NCBI GenBank assembly: GCA_022410635.1
Contig: JAJVDF010000953.1
Span: 1-64,000 of the forward strand
Direction: 5' to 3'
Source: Tretioscincus oriximinensis
Taxonomy: Eukaryota; Chordata; Lepidosauria; Squamata; Gymnophthalmidae
DNA length: 64,000 bases
Of the stretch, positions 29,566 to 40,929 are shown piece by piece. Within the stretch, counting starts at the first letter, position 1; every line of letters starts with the position of its first letter. The notes beneath the pieces were generated by a model. It saw nothing but the letters and a program-made list of their open reading frames with translations, was not told the DNA's origin and searched no databases. A program made the position numbers and the translations under genes.

Positions 29566-31321
29566 ATGCAGAAAAGAAAATATAAAATTCACATCACTGT
29601 GGTGTAGGGACGAATGGGACGTCATCATAAATGATATCCCATNTGATTGTATCCCAATAGATTGGATGATTTCCTGGGAGAATGTGAAATAATATGAAAC
29701 AATCCCCTCAGCCATCAGATGGGAATTGTTCCCAGCATCCAGTCTTTGAAAGTAAGTGCAAAAGAGCTTTAAATCCCTGCTATGTCATTTCATCACATAA
29801 AAAAAACTACCTTTCCTAAAGCATAATAAAATAAATAGGTAACTGATTATTTGGAATATGATCCAGCATATTATGTTATTGTTGATTTTTTAAGCACACA
29901 TTTTCAGCTTCCCCCCCCCTTTCTCACCATTCCACAGTTGCTGCAGATTGAAGAATATAGGAATAAGCATCTTTTGACCACAAACAGATGGGTTTGATAA
30001 AGAAAATGTCAGCAAAAATACCAAAGCAATGTGTCACACCAGTTTTCTGACAGATAGAGGGGAAAGGTAGAAAATGTTCTATCATGTCCTACAAGGTGTT
30101 CTTTTTGAGATTTAAAGATCACTGTGCAACTTTAAACATGTTTGTCACTTTGACTCTGACTGGAACTATCTAGACCTTCACAAGAACTTTATCAGCTCAA
30201 TATAGAAGAGGTGGGGGGAAGAGAAGCCCATTCTCATTTATCTCAGCCAGGTTTCCTTCAAAGCCAACAAATAAATTACAGTGTACATTTGATACAAATT
30301 GATTTCTTAACTCAAATAACAATGTTGTCCTCCCAGCCAGGCCATGTGTCACTCATGCACAAGTCTGAGTGAAAGGCTCAATCTGTCTGTCTGACAGAAA
30401 TAGACCTTGACGCATTTCATCGAGGAATGCTAATAATCCAGGCTTGGTCTGGGCCTTTGTGGGCTGGCCATGATAAGGAAAATCAGCCTGTCCTGTCAAA
30501 CGGTGTGAAGGCCTGATCAGTGTTTGTTCCCACAGCACTAACATTGGCCTTGGAGTTACTGTCCTATTTCATGTGGTAAATGAGAGGAAAATAAGAAGCC
30601 TCAGCAGCCACTGTAGTTAAGGTGCCAATGTGACTATGATGAAGCTGAAGTGAAAAGGAAAACCCCATTGAATATCTTGAACTGATCTTATCAACCACAA
30701 GAGAAATGAGATATTGGCAGGGGCTGTTGAGTTTCTCACAGCTGAGCAGGTTAATAAGGTTGGGAGGCAGGCCCCAGGCTAATTGGATTTGCCTTGGTTT
30801 GATAAACAGTGGCAGACCTATTGCCAGAAAAACAGAGACAATACGGCTCTCCTCCCCATCCCTCCCTTTGTTTCATTCTAAGCTGTAGCAAAGAAAATGC
30901 TGCCTTTTGGAAAGCCAAAGGTGTCTTCCTAAATTCCCAGATGAAGAGGCCACGCAAGTCAAACTATGAAATAGTAGTTGTTGAGTGTTCTGATTTTAAT
31001 CAAACAGCATTTAACCTGCCTGACCCTCCAAAGTCAGTTCACATCAAAACAGAACAGCAAAAAGAGCTAACAAGAAACAGAAAAAAAATAGCCAATGGGC
31101 AGTTAGGAAGAGTTCAAATGCACCAATTCAGCAGCATCAATGCCATATAGATGTTTAAAAACTTAAGTGCTTTTAATTATCTAATGCTGTGTGTGGAAAT
31201 TAGTTGCATAAATCTGCATAATGCAGCTTTTTTTAATGCTATGATTTATTAGCAATTGTTTTTCTTCTTTGGATGCCTGAAAATGTGTATGTTTTTTGAT
31301 AAACAACATTTCAGTCTAGAA
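29566..31321. other. Repeat-poor block, possible regulatory DNA
   Basis: Apart from short homopolymers (C8 near 29915) I recognise no transposon here. 30420-30560 and 30680-30960 are of moderate GC content, and 31150-31260 is dense in TAATTA-type and TTGCATAA/TGCATAAT words. The layout resembles conserved non-coding developmental DNA, but conservation cannot be judged from one sequence. Confidence 0.35.
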
Positions 31322-31430
31322 AATTTCAGAGAAATATCCGTGTTAGTCTTAGTCCACAAAATCCAGCAAGAGAGTTAGTAGCATTTGGAGACTAATAGGA
31401 GAAAGGTAAATGACACGAGTTTTCATACAC
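31322..31430 (-). mobile_element. Old PLE 3' tail, antisense
   Basis: TTCAGAGAAATATCCGTGTT and AGTCTTAGTCC ... GAGACTAATAGGAGAAAGG follow the order of the tail at 19592-19712 with many substitutions. No target duplication can be seen. Confidence 0.62.
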
Positions 31431-31989
31431 GTAGCCAGCCAATCACTGCAGACCGATTTCCTGCTTAAAACATCATACAATTATTTACATTTTTGCAGAT
31501 GCACACTTTCCCTCCAAAACCCTTGGTCCACTGCCCGAGACTTCTTTAGGTTCAAATATACTACAACTGTACATGGTATTGCCTCAGGTCAATATTATAC
31601 AGTATATACATCGCTAGTAATCTCAGGACATCCTGACACTTATTTCCTNCTTGCCTATCGAAAGCTCAATCTTTCCCCTGAAACTTCAATCCTTAGTCTG
31701 TGGTGACATATAATAGCTCTTGTATGCTGTCTTCCATTTTATTATATTTATTCTCCTTTTCCTGTATTTTATGTTCAATTGTACCAGCAGAAGTTCAGAT
31801 TTACTTGATATTTATCACAATAAGATTTATAAATTTTAAAAAGTTGAGTGCATGGGAGAATGAGTAGAAACAAGGGGAGATGGTCAGAGTTAAGGGTCGA
31901 TGGGCAGGGACAAGAGGGGACAGGTAGGTTAGGCAGGGAGAAAGGGTCAATCAGGAAAGAAAGGAGGTCAGGCATGGGCAAGGAAGGAA
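31431..31989. other. No recognisable feature
   Basis: Non-coding sequence. Confidence 0.5.
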
Positions 31990-32170
31990 AAGAAGAGACA
32001 AGAGAAAGGGCAACCTGTGGAAAAGGAGAGAGGGCGGAGGGGAGGGGAGGAAGGGAAGAAAGAGAGAGAGAAAAGCAAGGGAGTGAGAAACAGAGAGAGG
32101 AGGAAGGAAGGAAGGAAAGACCAAAGGAGAAGGGGAGAAAAAAAAACGGGGGGTGGGGGGGAGAGAACCT
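31990..32170. repeat. GA-rich low-complexity tract
   Basis: Nearly pure purine on the plus strand (AAGGAAGGAAGG, GAGAGAGAGA, GGGGGTGGGGGG). The open frames here are composition artefacts. Confidence 0.85.
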
Positions 32171-33059
32171 TTCTACTACTTAAAAAAAATCTTAAGATTT
32201 GTCCAGTCTCAGTAAATACAATTCAGTATGATCAAAATAACACGTTATAAAAAAAAGCTAAGGAAAGAAAAAAGTAAAATGGAAGACCCATTATATTTTA
32301 ATTTATCTCCATTCCTCTTGCTTAATCTCTTTCTTGGGCCCAAGTTTTAAAGAAATTCTTTCCCCAGTATATTAATCTGCGCCATTATTTATATCTCATC
32401 TAGAGGAAACAAGACATTTATTATGTGTTCTCCTTCCCATCTTGCCCATTATATTTAATACAATAATTTGACAAGACTTCCCATAATACTGAGTAGCAAG
32501 TTTTGTTAATATCGTATTCTGAATACGTGACCCAGTTCGCTCAAGGAAGTAGCCTGGTTTAAGGGCTGCTTTTGCAGCTGCAATGATGTTAAAGATACAC
32601 CGGCTTTTGTTATGATAGATCCACCTAGGCTTCGCCAGCATGATCCTGGAGATCAATTGTGTGCTTATGGCTGACCTGATTAGAATAGAAGAGGGGAGGG
32701 GAAAATGAAGAAGAGACAGGCAATCAGGTGGTAAAAGCACCTGAGTTTAATCTTGCAGCAATTTAAGTATAGCCGGAAAAGGGGGCATGGAGAAAATGAC
32801 CTCAAGGCAACAGATGGGAAGGTGATTGGAGGAAGCTGGGGTCTGGCAGGTCAGGTGATAAAAAAATCTCCCAGCCTTCTCTGATCTTGATGATGAGTCA
32901 AACAGGAAATGAAGCTGCAGTCTTTTTAGCCATGTGCTCGGAAATGCCATGTGCTCTCCTCCATTTCTGTGGCACGCCCTTGGGGCTCAAGAAGCAGCAG
33001 GAAGCCAAGGATTAGTCAGGTTATCATGAATACAAAGTGATTAGACAGGAAAGGAGCTA
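32171..33059. other. No recognisable repeat
   Basis: Appears single-copy. 32400-32650 and 32740-32940 are compositionally balanced, unlike the AT-rich surroundings. No coding signature. Confidence 0.4.
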
Positions 33060-33118
33060 GTACCTTCGGGTATAGGGCGGGATATAAGTACAAATAAATA
33101 AATAAATAAATAAATAAT
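33060..33118 (+). repeat. L2-type 3' tail with (AAAT)n
   Basis: ACCTTCGGGTATAGGGCGGG then ATATAAGTAC and (AAAT)n, the sense L2-type terminus. Confidence 0.65.
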
Positions 33119-33769
33119 ATGAATGCTTTTAAAAGGCTTGGCTGAATTTTGAACTGAGGCGTGAGAACTTTTTACAGCAGAAAAATATTCTGTAAAAATA
33201 TTTTACAAAGAAAATATTCAGGGAAAGGAAGCCGAGGAAAGAAGACTGGGCAGCCTAATGGTTATTAAATATTAAATAGAGATTTCCAACTTCTCACTAT
33301 TACATACTGTCTTCATTGCATATAGCAGATACTATTGCAGATGTTCTTGCTGTTTGTTTAAGCCTAGGCTGGCAAATTCTTGCACTACGTATATTCTTGG
33401 TATTTTTGCTGGTAACTGGATTTTTACAATATCATTCTGTGTGTCATCCCAGGAAGTAGTAACTCCATCATATTCCTACGACAAGTACAACTATTTTGTT
33501 CTTATTTGACATTCTCACCAACATATCATTCTTAATTGTTCACTTATTATGGAATTAGTTGATTCCTATTTTAACCAATGGAACAGGCTTTCTAGCTCCT
33601 CCCTCTTACTACTTCTGCTTTCTTCCCTCTCTGCCCCTCCCTCTGCCCCTCCTTACTCCATGACTTCTCCATTCCAGCTACTTTTCTGCTGCTTGTGCCA
33701 CCGTACTCAATTACTTCTCCTTCAACCAAGCCACCTTACCCTTGGGCTACCCTACTGTGTGTGTTCTCC
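33119..33769. other. No recognisable feature
   Basis: Non-coding with a CT-rich stretch at 33590-33660. Confidence 0.5.
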
Positions 33770-33860
33770 AGTATGTGTTTGCAGGGAGTCGAGGACAAAA
33801 TGCTGGATTAGATAGGCTGTGGCCTGAGTGGGCGTGGCTCCTCTTGTATTCTTATCCAAT
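33770..33860 (+). mobile_element. CR1 3' end
   Basis: TTGCAGGGAGTCGAGGACAA, ATGCTGGATTAGATAGGCTG, TGGCCTGAGTGGGCGTGGCT and CTCTTGTATTCTTAT match the end of the (TTCTTATG)-type CR1 with substitutions. Confidence 0.7.
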
Positions 33861-34555
33861 AAATCCTTATTTGTGAACAATCTAATCAATTGTTCAAGGA
33901 TACTTGAAACATTTACACCATCTTTCAGATGTAAAGCCTTGTCTTTTAAAATAAATAATATTTTACTAAATCCAGCATAGATTGTAATTAATTTCATGAA
34001 AGAAACTTTCCATGAATAATCTCTTAAGTGTTATTTCTTCTTTTAGGTATGATATAGTATGGGTTTGTATGACTTCTAGGCTATGCAACAAATGCCAGGC
34101 AGGATTCACCTTTGCTTTACTGTAATTTTCATAGCTTCAGTGGAAATAAAATTGTACAGATTGACTAATNAACAAGTATATTTTTAAGCACTGTTCTCCA
34201 CTGCCTCGTGTCAAAGACAGCTGCACTGCATTATGCATAAAGACTATATTTGTACATTAAAGAGCAATTTGACCATTACTCAGCCTACGGGAACAGAAAA
34301 CCAAACTGAATAGGCCATGAAATTTTCACTGGATATACAAAAAATCACCTTGATTTCAGAGCTTTACTTAATTTTTTTAAATCATTTATACTGCTGTATT
34401 TTCTATTCCTAAGAGTACAAGGTAAGATCTATGGGATACCCACAAACAGGACATTGTGAAACAGCTTTCTCTACTTGTACTCCATTGTAGCTAATTTCAA
34501 AAGCATATCATTTCTGAATTCTGTCTCCAACTTCTATGAATTCCTGTTGTCAATG
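33861..34555. other. No recognisable feature
   Basis: Non-coding AT-rich sequence. Confidence 0.5.
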
Positions 34556-35180
34556 AAAAAAAATATTTATTTTCCTATTTTCAAAGGTCCCAAAGCAGTT
34601 AACAATAATAAAAAGAAAAAAAAGTAGACAATGGGCAGGCATATCCCTCAGGGCCATTAATAGCCACCCCCCATTCATGAGAACCTGCAAGTCCATCCTC
34701 AATGTGGGCGAATTTCCCATAACTTGAGACATGTGAGATATGACCTAGGGCAGGTAGCCTTTGGATGAGGCTACACTCATGCCTCATCTACAAATCCTAG
34801 TTAGCCAGGGTGGTATCTGCATTCTCCACAGGGGGCATATAGCCCTCATCCTGGGGACCTTTGACCTAAGTTGCCGTCTGATCATAGTGGACAACTGAAA
34901 CCCTGAGTTCTTGCCCTGTTCTTCCTGCATTGCCTCACACTGTTCCACAGGACACTCAATCTCTCTTTACACTGGAGCCACCTGCCCTTCAGCCAAATTC
35001 TCAGTCTGATTCTCCAATGTTACCTCACTGATCCATTAGACATTCACTGTCCATCTCTGCTGGAACCAACTGCCCTTCATCTGAGGCAGCTTTTCTTGAG
35101 CCTCCACCACATCTGTGCTGTGATTGTTCAGGACTACAGTTACATCTTCACCTTTCCTGGGTTCAGGGTCAATCAGGGCT
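34556..35180 (-). other. Unassigned retro-like segment, antisense
   Basis: On the minus strand the segment ends with GTTAACTGCTTTGGGACC and AATAGGAAAATAAATATTT, resembling an L2/SINE-type tail with a polyadenylation-like AATAAA. Upstream sequence (35180 to about 34850) reads in short open stretches rich in Gln and Glu, with stops. I cannot assign a family. It may be a decayed retroelement or a processed transcript. Confidence 0.25.
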
Positions 35181-35734
35181 GAAAAATGAAAAGCATCCCT
35201 TTCAAAACCTAGCATTCTGTTTCCTAAGTCTCAGTATTCACTTAGGGCTCACATGTATTGTGTGTAAAGAAGCAAGTAGTGCTTAGATACAATGAACAGT
35301 TGGACTGGATCATCTGTTGTAACAGGCAAAGGGGGTGGCACAGAAGTACAGGAAGGAGAGGTATAACAAGTGAGTTTTAGAGGGCACCAACAAGGCAGGT
35401 AGCCCACTGAGAGATGGGAGTCACTGCGGCAAACGAAATGGATTTGGTAGTAAAAACATTGCAATGGAATAATGAGAATGGCAATGACAGACACAGTTGA
35501 GCAAGCAGATTTGCCAGTGCGATAAAAGACTGCAAGGGGTCAGCAACACTTGTGGTACTTAAAATTAATACGTTCCACTGGGTTTCAGTGGGTTGAGAGA
35601 TTCAGTTATGAAAGTTAGTACCAAACTACAAGGGTAGCTGAGGTCCCTTGGGGACAGTGCATCTTAATATCATGAAGCTGAACTCAGGTTCTGGTCTACC
35701 TGACCTGGCACTGCCACAAATGTGGTGCGGAAGA
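35181..35734. other. No recognisable feature
   Basis: Non-coding. Confidence 0.5.
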
Positions 35735-35850
35735 AAGATGTATGTCTTTGGGCAAAAAGTAACCTTGTAAGCTGCTGTGAGTCTCTTCAGGTGAGAAGGA
35801 TGAAGTATAAACACCAGATTCTCCTCCTCCTCCTTCTTCTTCCATAAATG
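35735..35850 (+). repeat. SINE 3' end, sense
   Basis: TCTTTGGGCAAAAAGTAACC, TTGTAAGCTGCTGTGAGTCT, TTCAGGTGAGAAGG and a (TCC)n/(TTC)n tail match the 3' end of the SINE at 58219 in order. Head and middle are missing or unrecognisable. Confidence 0.65.
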
Positions 35851-37326
35851 GTATCTCATCAACTGTGTCACCTCTAAGAACTAAAGGTTTAATACACTAG
35901 ACCCATCAATAGGTGCCTCTGTATGGACATATCGGATAACCAGGGGTACCTCTAAGGATATATTTTGGAGTCCAAGCAGTTCATAAGATACTGCATGGGA
36001 CAAAGAAATCATACTTTGGGTCCTCTTAAGAATCCTCTCCTAATCAGTAACCATAATATTATCAAGTTATGATTCCACTCTAACTTCACTCTAGGACACA
36101 CATTATTTCTGTCTATTTCTGACCTTGGACACATCTTGAGACATACATTTGCCAGGGAACACTGAAATCTGCATCCCCACATGGAATTTGCTGGGTCTAA
36201 TAAGTGCAAAACAGAGGTTATCTTTACACACAGAATTTCAAGTGTCATCTCTTGAATGCTGATTTTATTGCAAAGAAAGAATGAATTTAGAAGCTTTTTT
36301 TTATTCAAAAAGGTATTTAGTCTTCTCTCTTCCTCCCTTTCTATCTTTTGAACTTGCAGGTTTAAGAGAAGACTGTATTCTGTCACAGACAGAATTTATA
36401 AACTTAACTTGATCGCCTTCTGAAGAATTTATGAATCATGGTTAATAATCAGCTTTAGGCACTTCTGAGGGAAGAAGCACATTTTGAAGTTACAAAGGTC
36501 CACTAAATAGCCCATGGGAAAAGACCCTGCATCTTATTAAGCACATACAAAATCCCCCACCACAGTAGGTCTCTATGTCAAAGGTAAAGCATTCTAGTTC
36601 ATGCTCTCTTTATGTCTCAAAAAACTGTTCTTTCTAAATACTTGATTAAAATTGAAAAGATCTTTTGTTTCTTAGTAAAAGTGGTTTGAATATATATATA
36701 TTTCTCCTTTTTTTAAAAAAAAAAAACTTTTGCTCTGGTAATTCTCCTCCTCCTATCCTCCCCCCTCTTTCATATATTCATTATTGTCCATCTTTCTGAA
36801 CACTTCTATCTTTCTTTTATCTATTTCATATGCCTTTGGCTAAAATCAGAGTTCCTTCTTTCTATTTCAGGAATCAGCAAAGAAGCGTGCTTTATCTTAC
36901 CTTGAACTAACCTTTTGCTTTCCTATTTAAATGGGAGATACAGATTGAAAATCAAATCAGCGGGCACAGAAATAATTTTGAATTTATTATAATTCAGGTT
37001 TCCCCCAGAAAAAAAAATTCTGTGTAAAAGTGAAGAATAGAATGGGTTATAGACAAGCAAACTAGAAATTGTTTGCCTTGATTATTGTGCTGTGTGTAGT
37101 GAAGTATTTTTTTTTCACTTTTATTTCCTCTATTACTACATTAATTTCAATTGCACATCGGACAAACACGTACATGTTTGCAGACATATGCAGTACTTTC
37201 ATACATACATAAAGTGTTTTTAACATTACAACATTTTTCAGCTCCTAGCAATTTAACCTGCTTTTATGCAGATTTGCAATAACATAAAAGATTGTGAAGG
37301 ACATGACCCTCATCAGGATCACTGCC
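35851..37326. other. No recognisable feature
   Basis: Non-coding; T- and A-homopolymers at about 36700-36726 and 37108-37118. Confidence 0.5.
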
Positions 37327-37498
37327 TCAGTACTTCTAGAAAAGTGGTTGGCATAAGCTTTCGTAGACAGGTCTAGACCTGTCTACGAAAGCTTATGCCA
37401 ACCACTTTTCTCAAGTTAGTCTCAAAGTGCTGCTAGCTCCTTTGCTGGACTTTCTGCTAGACTAACACGGCTATTTCTCTGAAATTCAGTACTTCTAG
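37327..37498 (+). mobile_element. PLE tail insertion with 13-bp target duplication and inverted 5' end
   Basis: TCAGTACTTCTAG lies at 37327-37339 and again at 37486-37498. Between them the sense PLE tail (37375-37485: AGACCTGTCTACGAAAGC ... ACTAACACGGCTATTTCTCT) is preceded by an inverted partial copy of itself (37340-37374). The result is a complete, very short PLE insertion. Inverted 5' pieces are known for Penelope-like elements. Confidence 0.85.
37339..37410. repeat. Perfect 72-bp palindrome
   Basis: Two 36-base arms are exact inverses, centred between 37374 and 37375 in GGTCTAGACC, with no spacer. It lies at the 5' junction of the PLE insertion. One base of the left arm (37339) comes from the target duplication. 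Confidence 0.92.
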
Positions 37499-37661
37499 TT
37501 TGCTAACGGTTGCTTCATACAACCTGATACTTTCTTGACCACAACATTATCAGTCAAATATGGTAAGTATGTCTAGCATGTTCCTAGGTAGTCTTACAAT
37601 ACATCAAAATAGAATTTCAATTCTTCTTTGACTCAAATGTGTATCTCATATCTATGAGGGG

Positions 37662-37850
37662 GAGGTTGTAGCTCAGTGGTAATGTAATCAGTCTTGAAAG
37701 CAGAAGGTTGCTGGTCTGATCTCCAGTTTCTCCTTCAGCAGTAGGCAATGACAAGCCTATTCTGTATTTCTGCAAGAAAAGCCTGCAGAGAGGTGCCCTT
37801 GAGTTGCTCATGACCCCAATACCAAACAAACTATGTCTGTCTGTCTGTCT
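37662..37850 (+). repeat. tRNA-headed SINE of a second family
   Basis: AGGTTGTAGCTCAGTGGTAA is an A-box head. A degenerate B box follows near CTGGTCTGATCTCCAG, then AGCAGTAGGCAATGACAAGC and AAGCCTGCAGAGAGGTG. It ends in (CTGT)n/TATTTATC. The body differs from the SINE at 58219, so at least two tRNA SINE families are present. Confidence 0.6.
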
Positions 37851-38084
37851 ATTTATCTGGGATCCATTTTCATCTATTCACACTTCCCTGGCCAGAAACA
37901 TTCCTACTTGGAGTCCAATGTGAATGCTGTATTATAAACCTTCTCTATTCTATGAACTACTTCTTCCTCAAATAGGATGGGGAAAAAATCACTCAAGCAC
38001 AATGAGGGAATATGTGCCAGGCATGTGCAACACGGAAAGTCTAGAACTCACATTTCCTGGCATGAAAAAAGATTTTGAACTGCT

Positions 38085-38220
38085 TAATGCAGTCTACATA
38101 AGATATGTTTATTTTAAGTTTATGACAGATTTTTGAGCGATTGGAGGGAATAGTGGAGCTTCATTCCTGCTAAGTGAAGGATATTTTCCAATTATTGGTT
38201 GAAATATTCTCCAGTAAAAG
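38085..38220 (+). repeat. Dispersed repeat A, copy 3
   Basis: AAGATATGTTTATTTTAAG, GATTTTTGAGCGATTGGAGG, TTCATTCCTGCTAAGTG and ATATTCTCCAGTAAAAGTGC in the order seen at 11815 and 21515. Confidence 0.42.
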
Positions 38221-39936
38221 TGCAATTGGCTAATAAAAAGTTATATGATTCATTTTAAATGAGATCATCATCATCATTTTGTATTATTCTGATTTCCAAA
38301 GTTTCAAAGGATTTGCTTTAAGGGCAAAAGTTATAGCGAGCTTTGGAACTTTTCCATTTAAATCTTGACAACAATATTTCATTGTTATCAGACTACAGCT
38401 ACCTTTATCTCTTGTTTCCATTCAAATATGGATGCAACAAAAGTTGAATTTTATCAACATCAATTAACTATCTTGGGCGAGATTCATTCTGCAAAACAAT
38501 AAAAGATGGAATGAAAATATTGAATGAAGTTGTACAAATAAGCACATAAAAGGTAAGGGGATAACAAAAATAGTTAAAGAATAATATTGTATGTCATGTT
38601 ACATAAAACAGGTCCACAGGTTAAACTGTTCCATTAAATATAGCTATCAAGATTGGAGAGAAACTCCAAGGGAAAAGAAGCTTTGTAAATCCAATTTTTG
38701 TTTTGTGAAATGAGAGTGAACATATAATATTGCTGAAAAGCATCTTTCAAAATCCTGAAATGATGGCAAGATATTACACAGTAAATTGACATTCACAATC
38801 ACTGCAAGAGTTATGCAGTCTACGCCCCTACATCTGTAGTAGTAAACAGGAAAACCTTTGAAGGCAGGTGAGTATATGTCTCAGCATAATGGACTGGTTG
38901 GATATTTTTACACTTTCCTGTACTGATCAGGAATTATGCATCTGTATCAGGCAGCTGCTAGTCCCAATATGACTAAGACCACTTTTCATTGGCCCCAAAA
39001 CTTAACGTAACCTTCGGAATTGGTCCCAAAAGCCAAGAATGGTTCCTGCCCCCAAAAGCCCCTGGATGAATATTCTAGGGAATCTAGGGATTTAACATGG
39101 TGATTCACCATGACCCTAGTATGACCGTGGACCTGTTTAATCAAGGCCACTGATATTGCATATATTTGAGACCTTTTGATCTTGAATATATTTGGTCTCA
39201 TGTAAATGGAGTATTCTAAAAAGGGTAGGATCCCTTTAGTTCATATCATTATGGGAACAAAAGGGCAACAAGATGTCTGATCAAGATGGTTGCAGCCTTA
39301 CTGCTCAAAGGTTCTCTTCTTTTCTCCAACATAAATTTGAGTGTTATAACAATATAGCAGAAACAATATCCTCTCTGTAGGAGTAGAGTTATCAGATCAC
39401 AAAATTTGAAAGCAGAAGAAATTAATTTTAAAAAAGACAAAAGCAGGTCTAAAATATTTAAAAGGAGTTGAGGCTGGTGGGAATTATAATCTCTCCCCAA
39501 AGACTCCCCCCTCTAAAACTATAAAGTAGAAAATATCAAAATACAAACATGTCTTGTTAAATATTGGCATTTAGTTGACTGAAGATGTAGTAAAATTTAA
39601 AACAGTTTTAAAGCATTTCTTTTGAGATTCTACTTTTGGGATAGATAATTTTGAAAGAAAATTACTGCACAGTATTCTGATGTGGTCTTCAATTCTGAAA
39701 GTAGATTGAAAGTAAATTTAAATGTAGGTTTAGTCAGTGTCTTAATAGCAAGGTACTGTATCTGAATTACATTAAGCCAACCTCATCCATATACTTTATT
39801 TTTTCTTAAGATTAAGGATTAAAAGTTAGCTTTGTGGAAGGTTTAGGATGATAGTTCATGCTGCTTACCTTTTTCTTTTCCTCTTTCTTTATTGTCTCCT
39901 CATTCCTGTTTTACTTCCATTGTCTGTTTTCCTTCG
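38221..39936. other. No recognisable feature
   Basis: AT-rich non-coding sequence without family motifs. Confidence 0.5.
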
Positions 39937-40098
39937 TAGCCACTAAAAAAATGAAATTCTGTTTATATGCTGATTTACTGATAACAAAATCAAAGCCTCT
40001 AGATACCAAAGAGATTCTAATTAGTAAATTGACCTTTCTTAAATCTCACGCAGGCTTGTTATTTCATTTTGACAAATCTGAAATTATGTGCCTTTGAT
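39937..40098 (+). pseudogene. L1-like reverse transcriptase scrap (motif C region)
   Basis: One frame reads KFCLYADLLITKSKPLDTKE, then SHAGLLFHFDKSEIMCL and a stop at 40096. In L1 reverse transcriptases motif C (F/Y-A-D-D-x-L) is followed about 35 residues later by the G-x-x-x-N-x-x-K-S-E motif. Here Y-A-D is followed by L, so the second catalytic aspartate has gone. About 50 residues survive. Confidence 0.5.
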
Positions 40099-40123
40099 GT
40101 CCCACCATACATTCAAATAAGAT

Positions 40124-40191
40124 CCCAGCCCAAGGAAAAGGAGCAGAAAATCGCCAGGAGAGAGAGCTTGGAGTTTGGGGAATTTTTAGCA
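40124..40191 (+). repeat. Direct repeat unit, copy 1
   Basis: A 68-base unit (CCAGCCCAAGGAAAAGG ... AATCGCCAGGAGAGAG ... TTTGGGGAATTTTTAGCA) recurs at 40299-40366, offset about 173-175 bases. GC-rich compared with the surroundings. Confidence 0.75.
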
Positions 40192-40298
40192 GTTTAAAAA
40201 ACAGTTTTTTTCTGCAAAACAAAGCCCCTGAAGTGGGGAGGAGCTTGCTGGTCAGTCAGAGGGAGGAGCTAGCAAACAAGCTCAATCACGTCCTCTTT

Positions 40299-40366
40299 CC
40301 AGCCCAAGGAAAAGGGGGAGAAAATCGCCAGGAGAGAGAACCTGAAGTTTGGGGATTTTTAGCAAA
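40299..40366 (+). repeat. Direct repeat unit, copy 2
   Basis: Second copy with about seven substitutions. Between the copies is GGGAGGAGCTTGCTGG and a related GGGAGGAGCTAGCAAAC, itself a short internal repeat. It may be the monomer structure of a LINE 5' UTR or a decayed tandem satellite. Confidence 0.75.
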
Positions 40367-40809
40367 ACACACACCATTAGGTGTGCAAAATTTTATACCA
40401 CAACTAAAAGACAATTCTATTTAGATTATATATATATATAAAATGGTAACTAATAAAAAAATAAGATCTCTGCTGTGAGTAAGCTCTGAAATTTTGTTGT
40501 TAAAATTGGTTGCGAGATATAAACATACAAGATACTAAAAAATAAGAATAAAAAATTACTAGTTTTGTTATTATTAAAAAAATACAACTTTAATTATATC
40601 CAATAGAGGGTTTTTTAAAAAACAAACAAAAACAAAACTAAATATTTTAATATACCATAACAAAATTCACTTCATAACATATACTAAAGGGATAATTTTA
40701 ATAGTTTTACTAAAAATTTCTTAGAAAATAACCATAGCTAAACAATCAAGTTATTCTTGAAACAGAAGAGAATTTCAGTCGTAATAAAAGTAAAATAAAA
40801 ATATATTAG
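40367..40809. other. AT-rich sequence, nothing recognised
   Basis: Very A+T-rich with (TA)n at about 40426-40440. Confidence 0.5.
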
Positions 40810-40929
40810 GAATGAAGGTAGAGAGCCAGCAGGGGAAAGGGGGCTTCCCAGTGTTCTGCACTGAGTGTCATATCTTTAACTATCTTACCTGCTGGTGGGA
40901 AGTCATGGGGGTATGTTCGGTGGAAGGAG

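Noticed and set aside
30809..31150. 113-codon plus-strand frame in a repeat-poor block, a candidate host exon
   Set aside because: The peptide has no domain signature and no convincing splice sites flank it. The block fits non-coding conserved DNA better, although this cannot be proven without alignment.
31848..32250. Long Gly/Arg/Glu-rich open frames
   Set aside because: Purine-only repeat translated in several frames; no stop codons arise for compositional reasons.
36009..36386. 125-codon minus-strand open frame
   Set aside because: No family motif or compositional sign of coding. Neighbouring sequence is anonymous and no splice-site context supports an exon.
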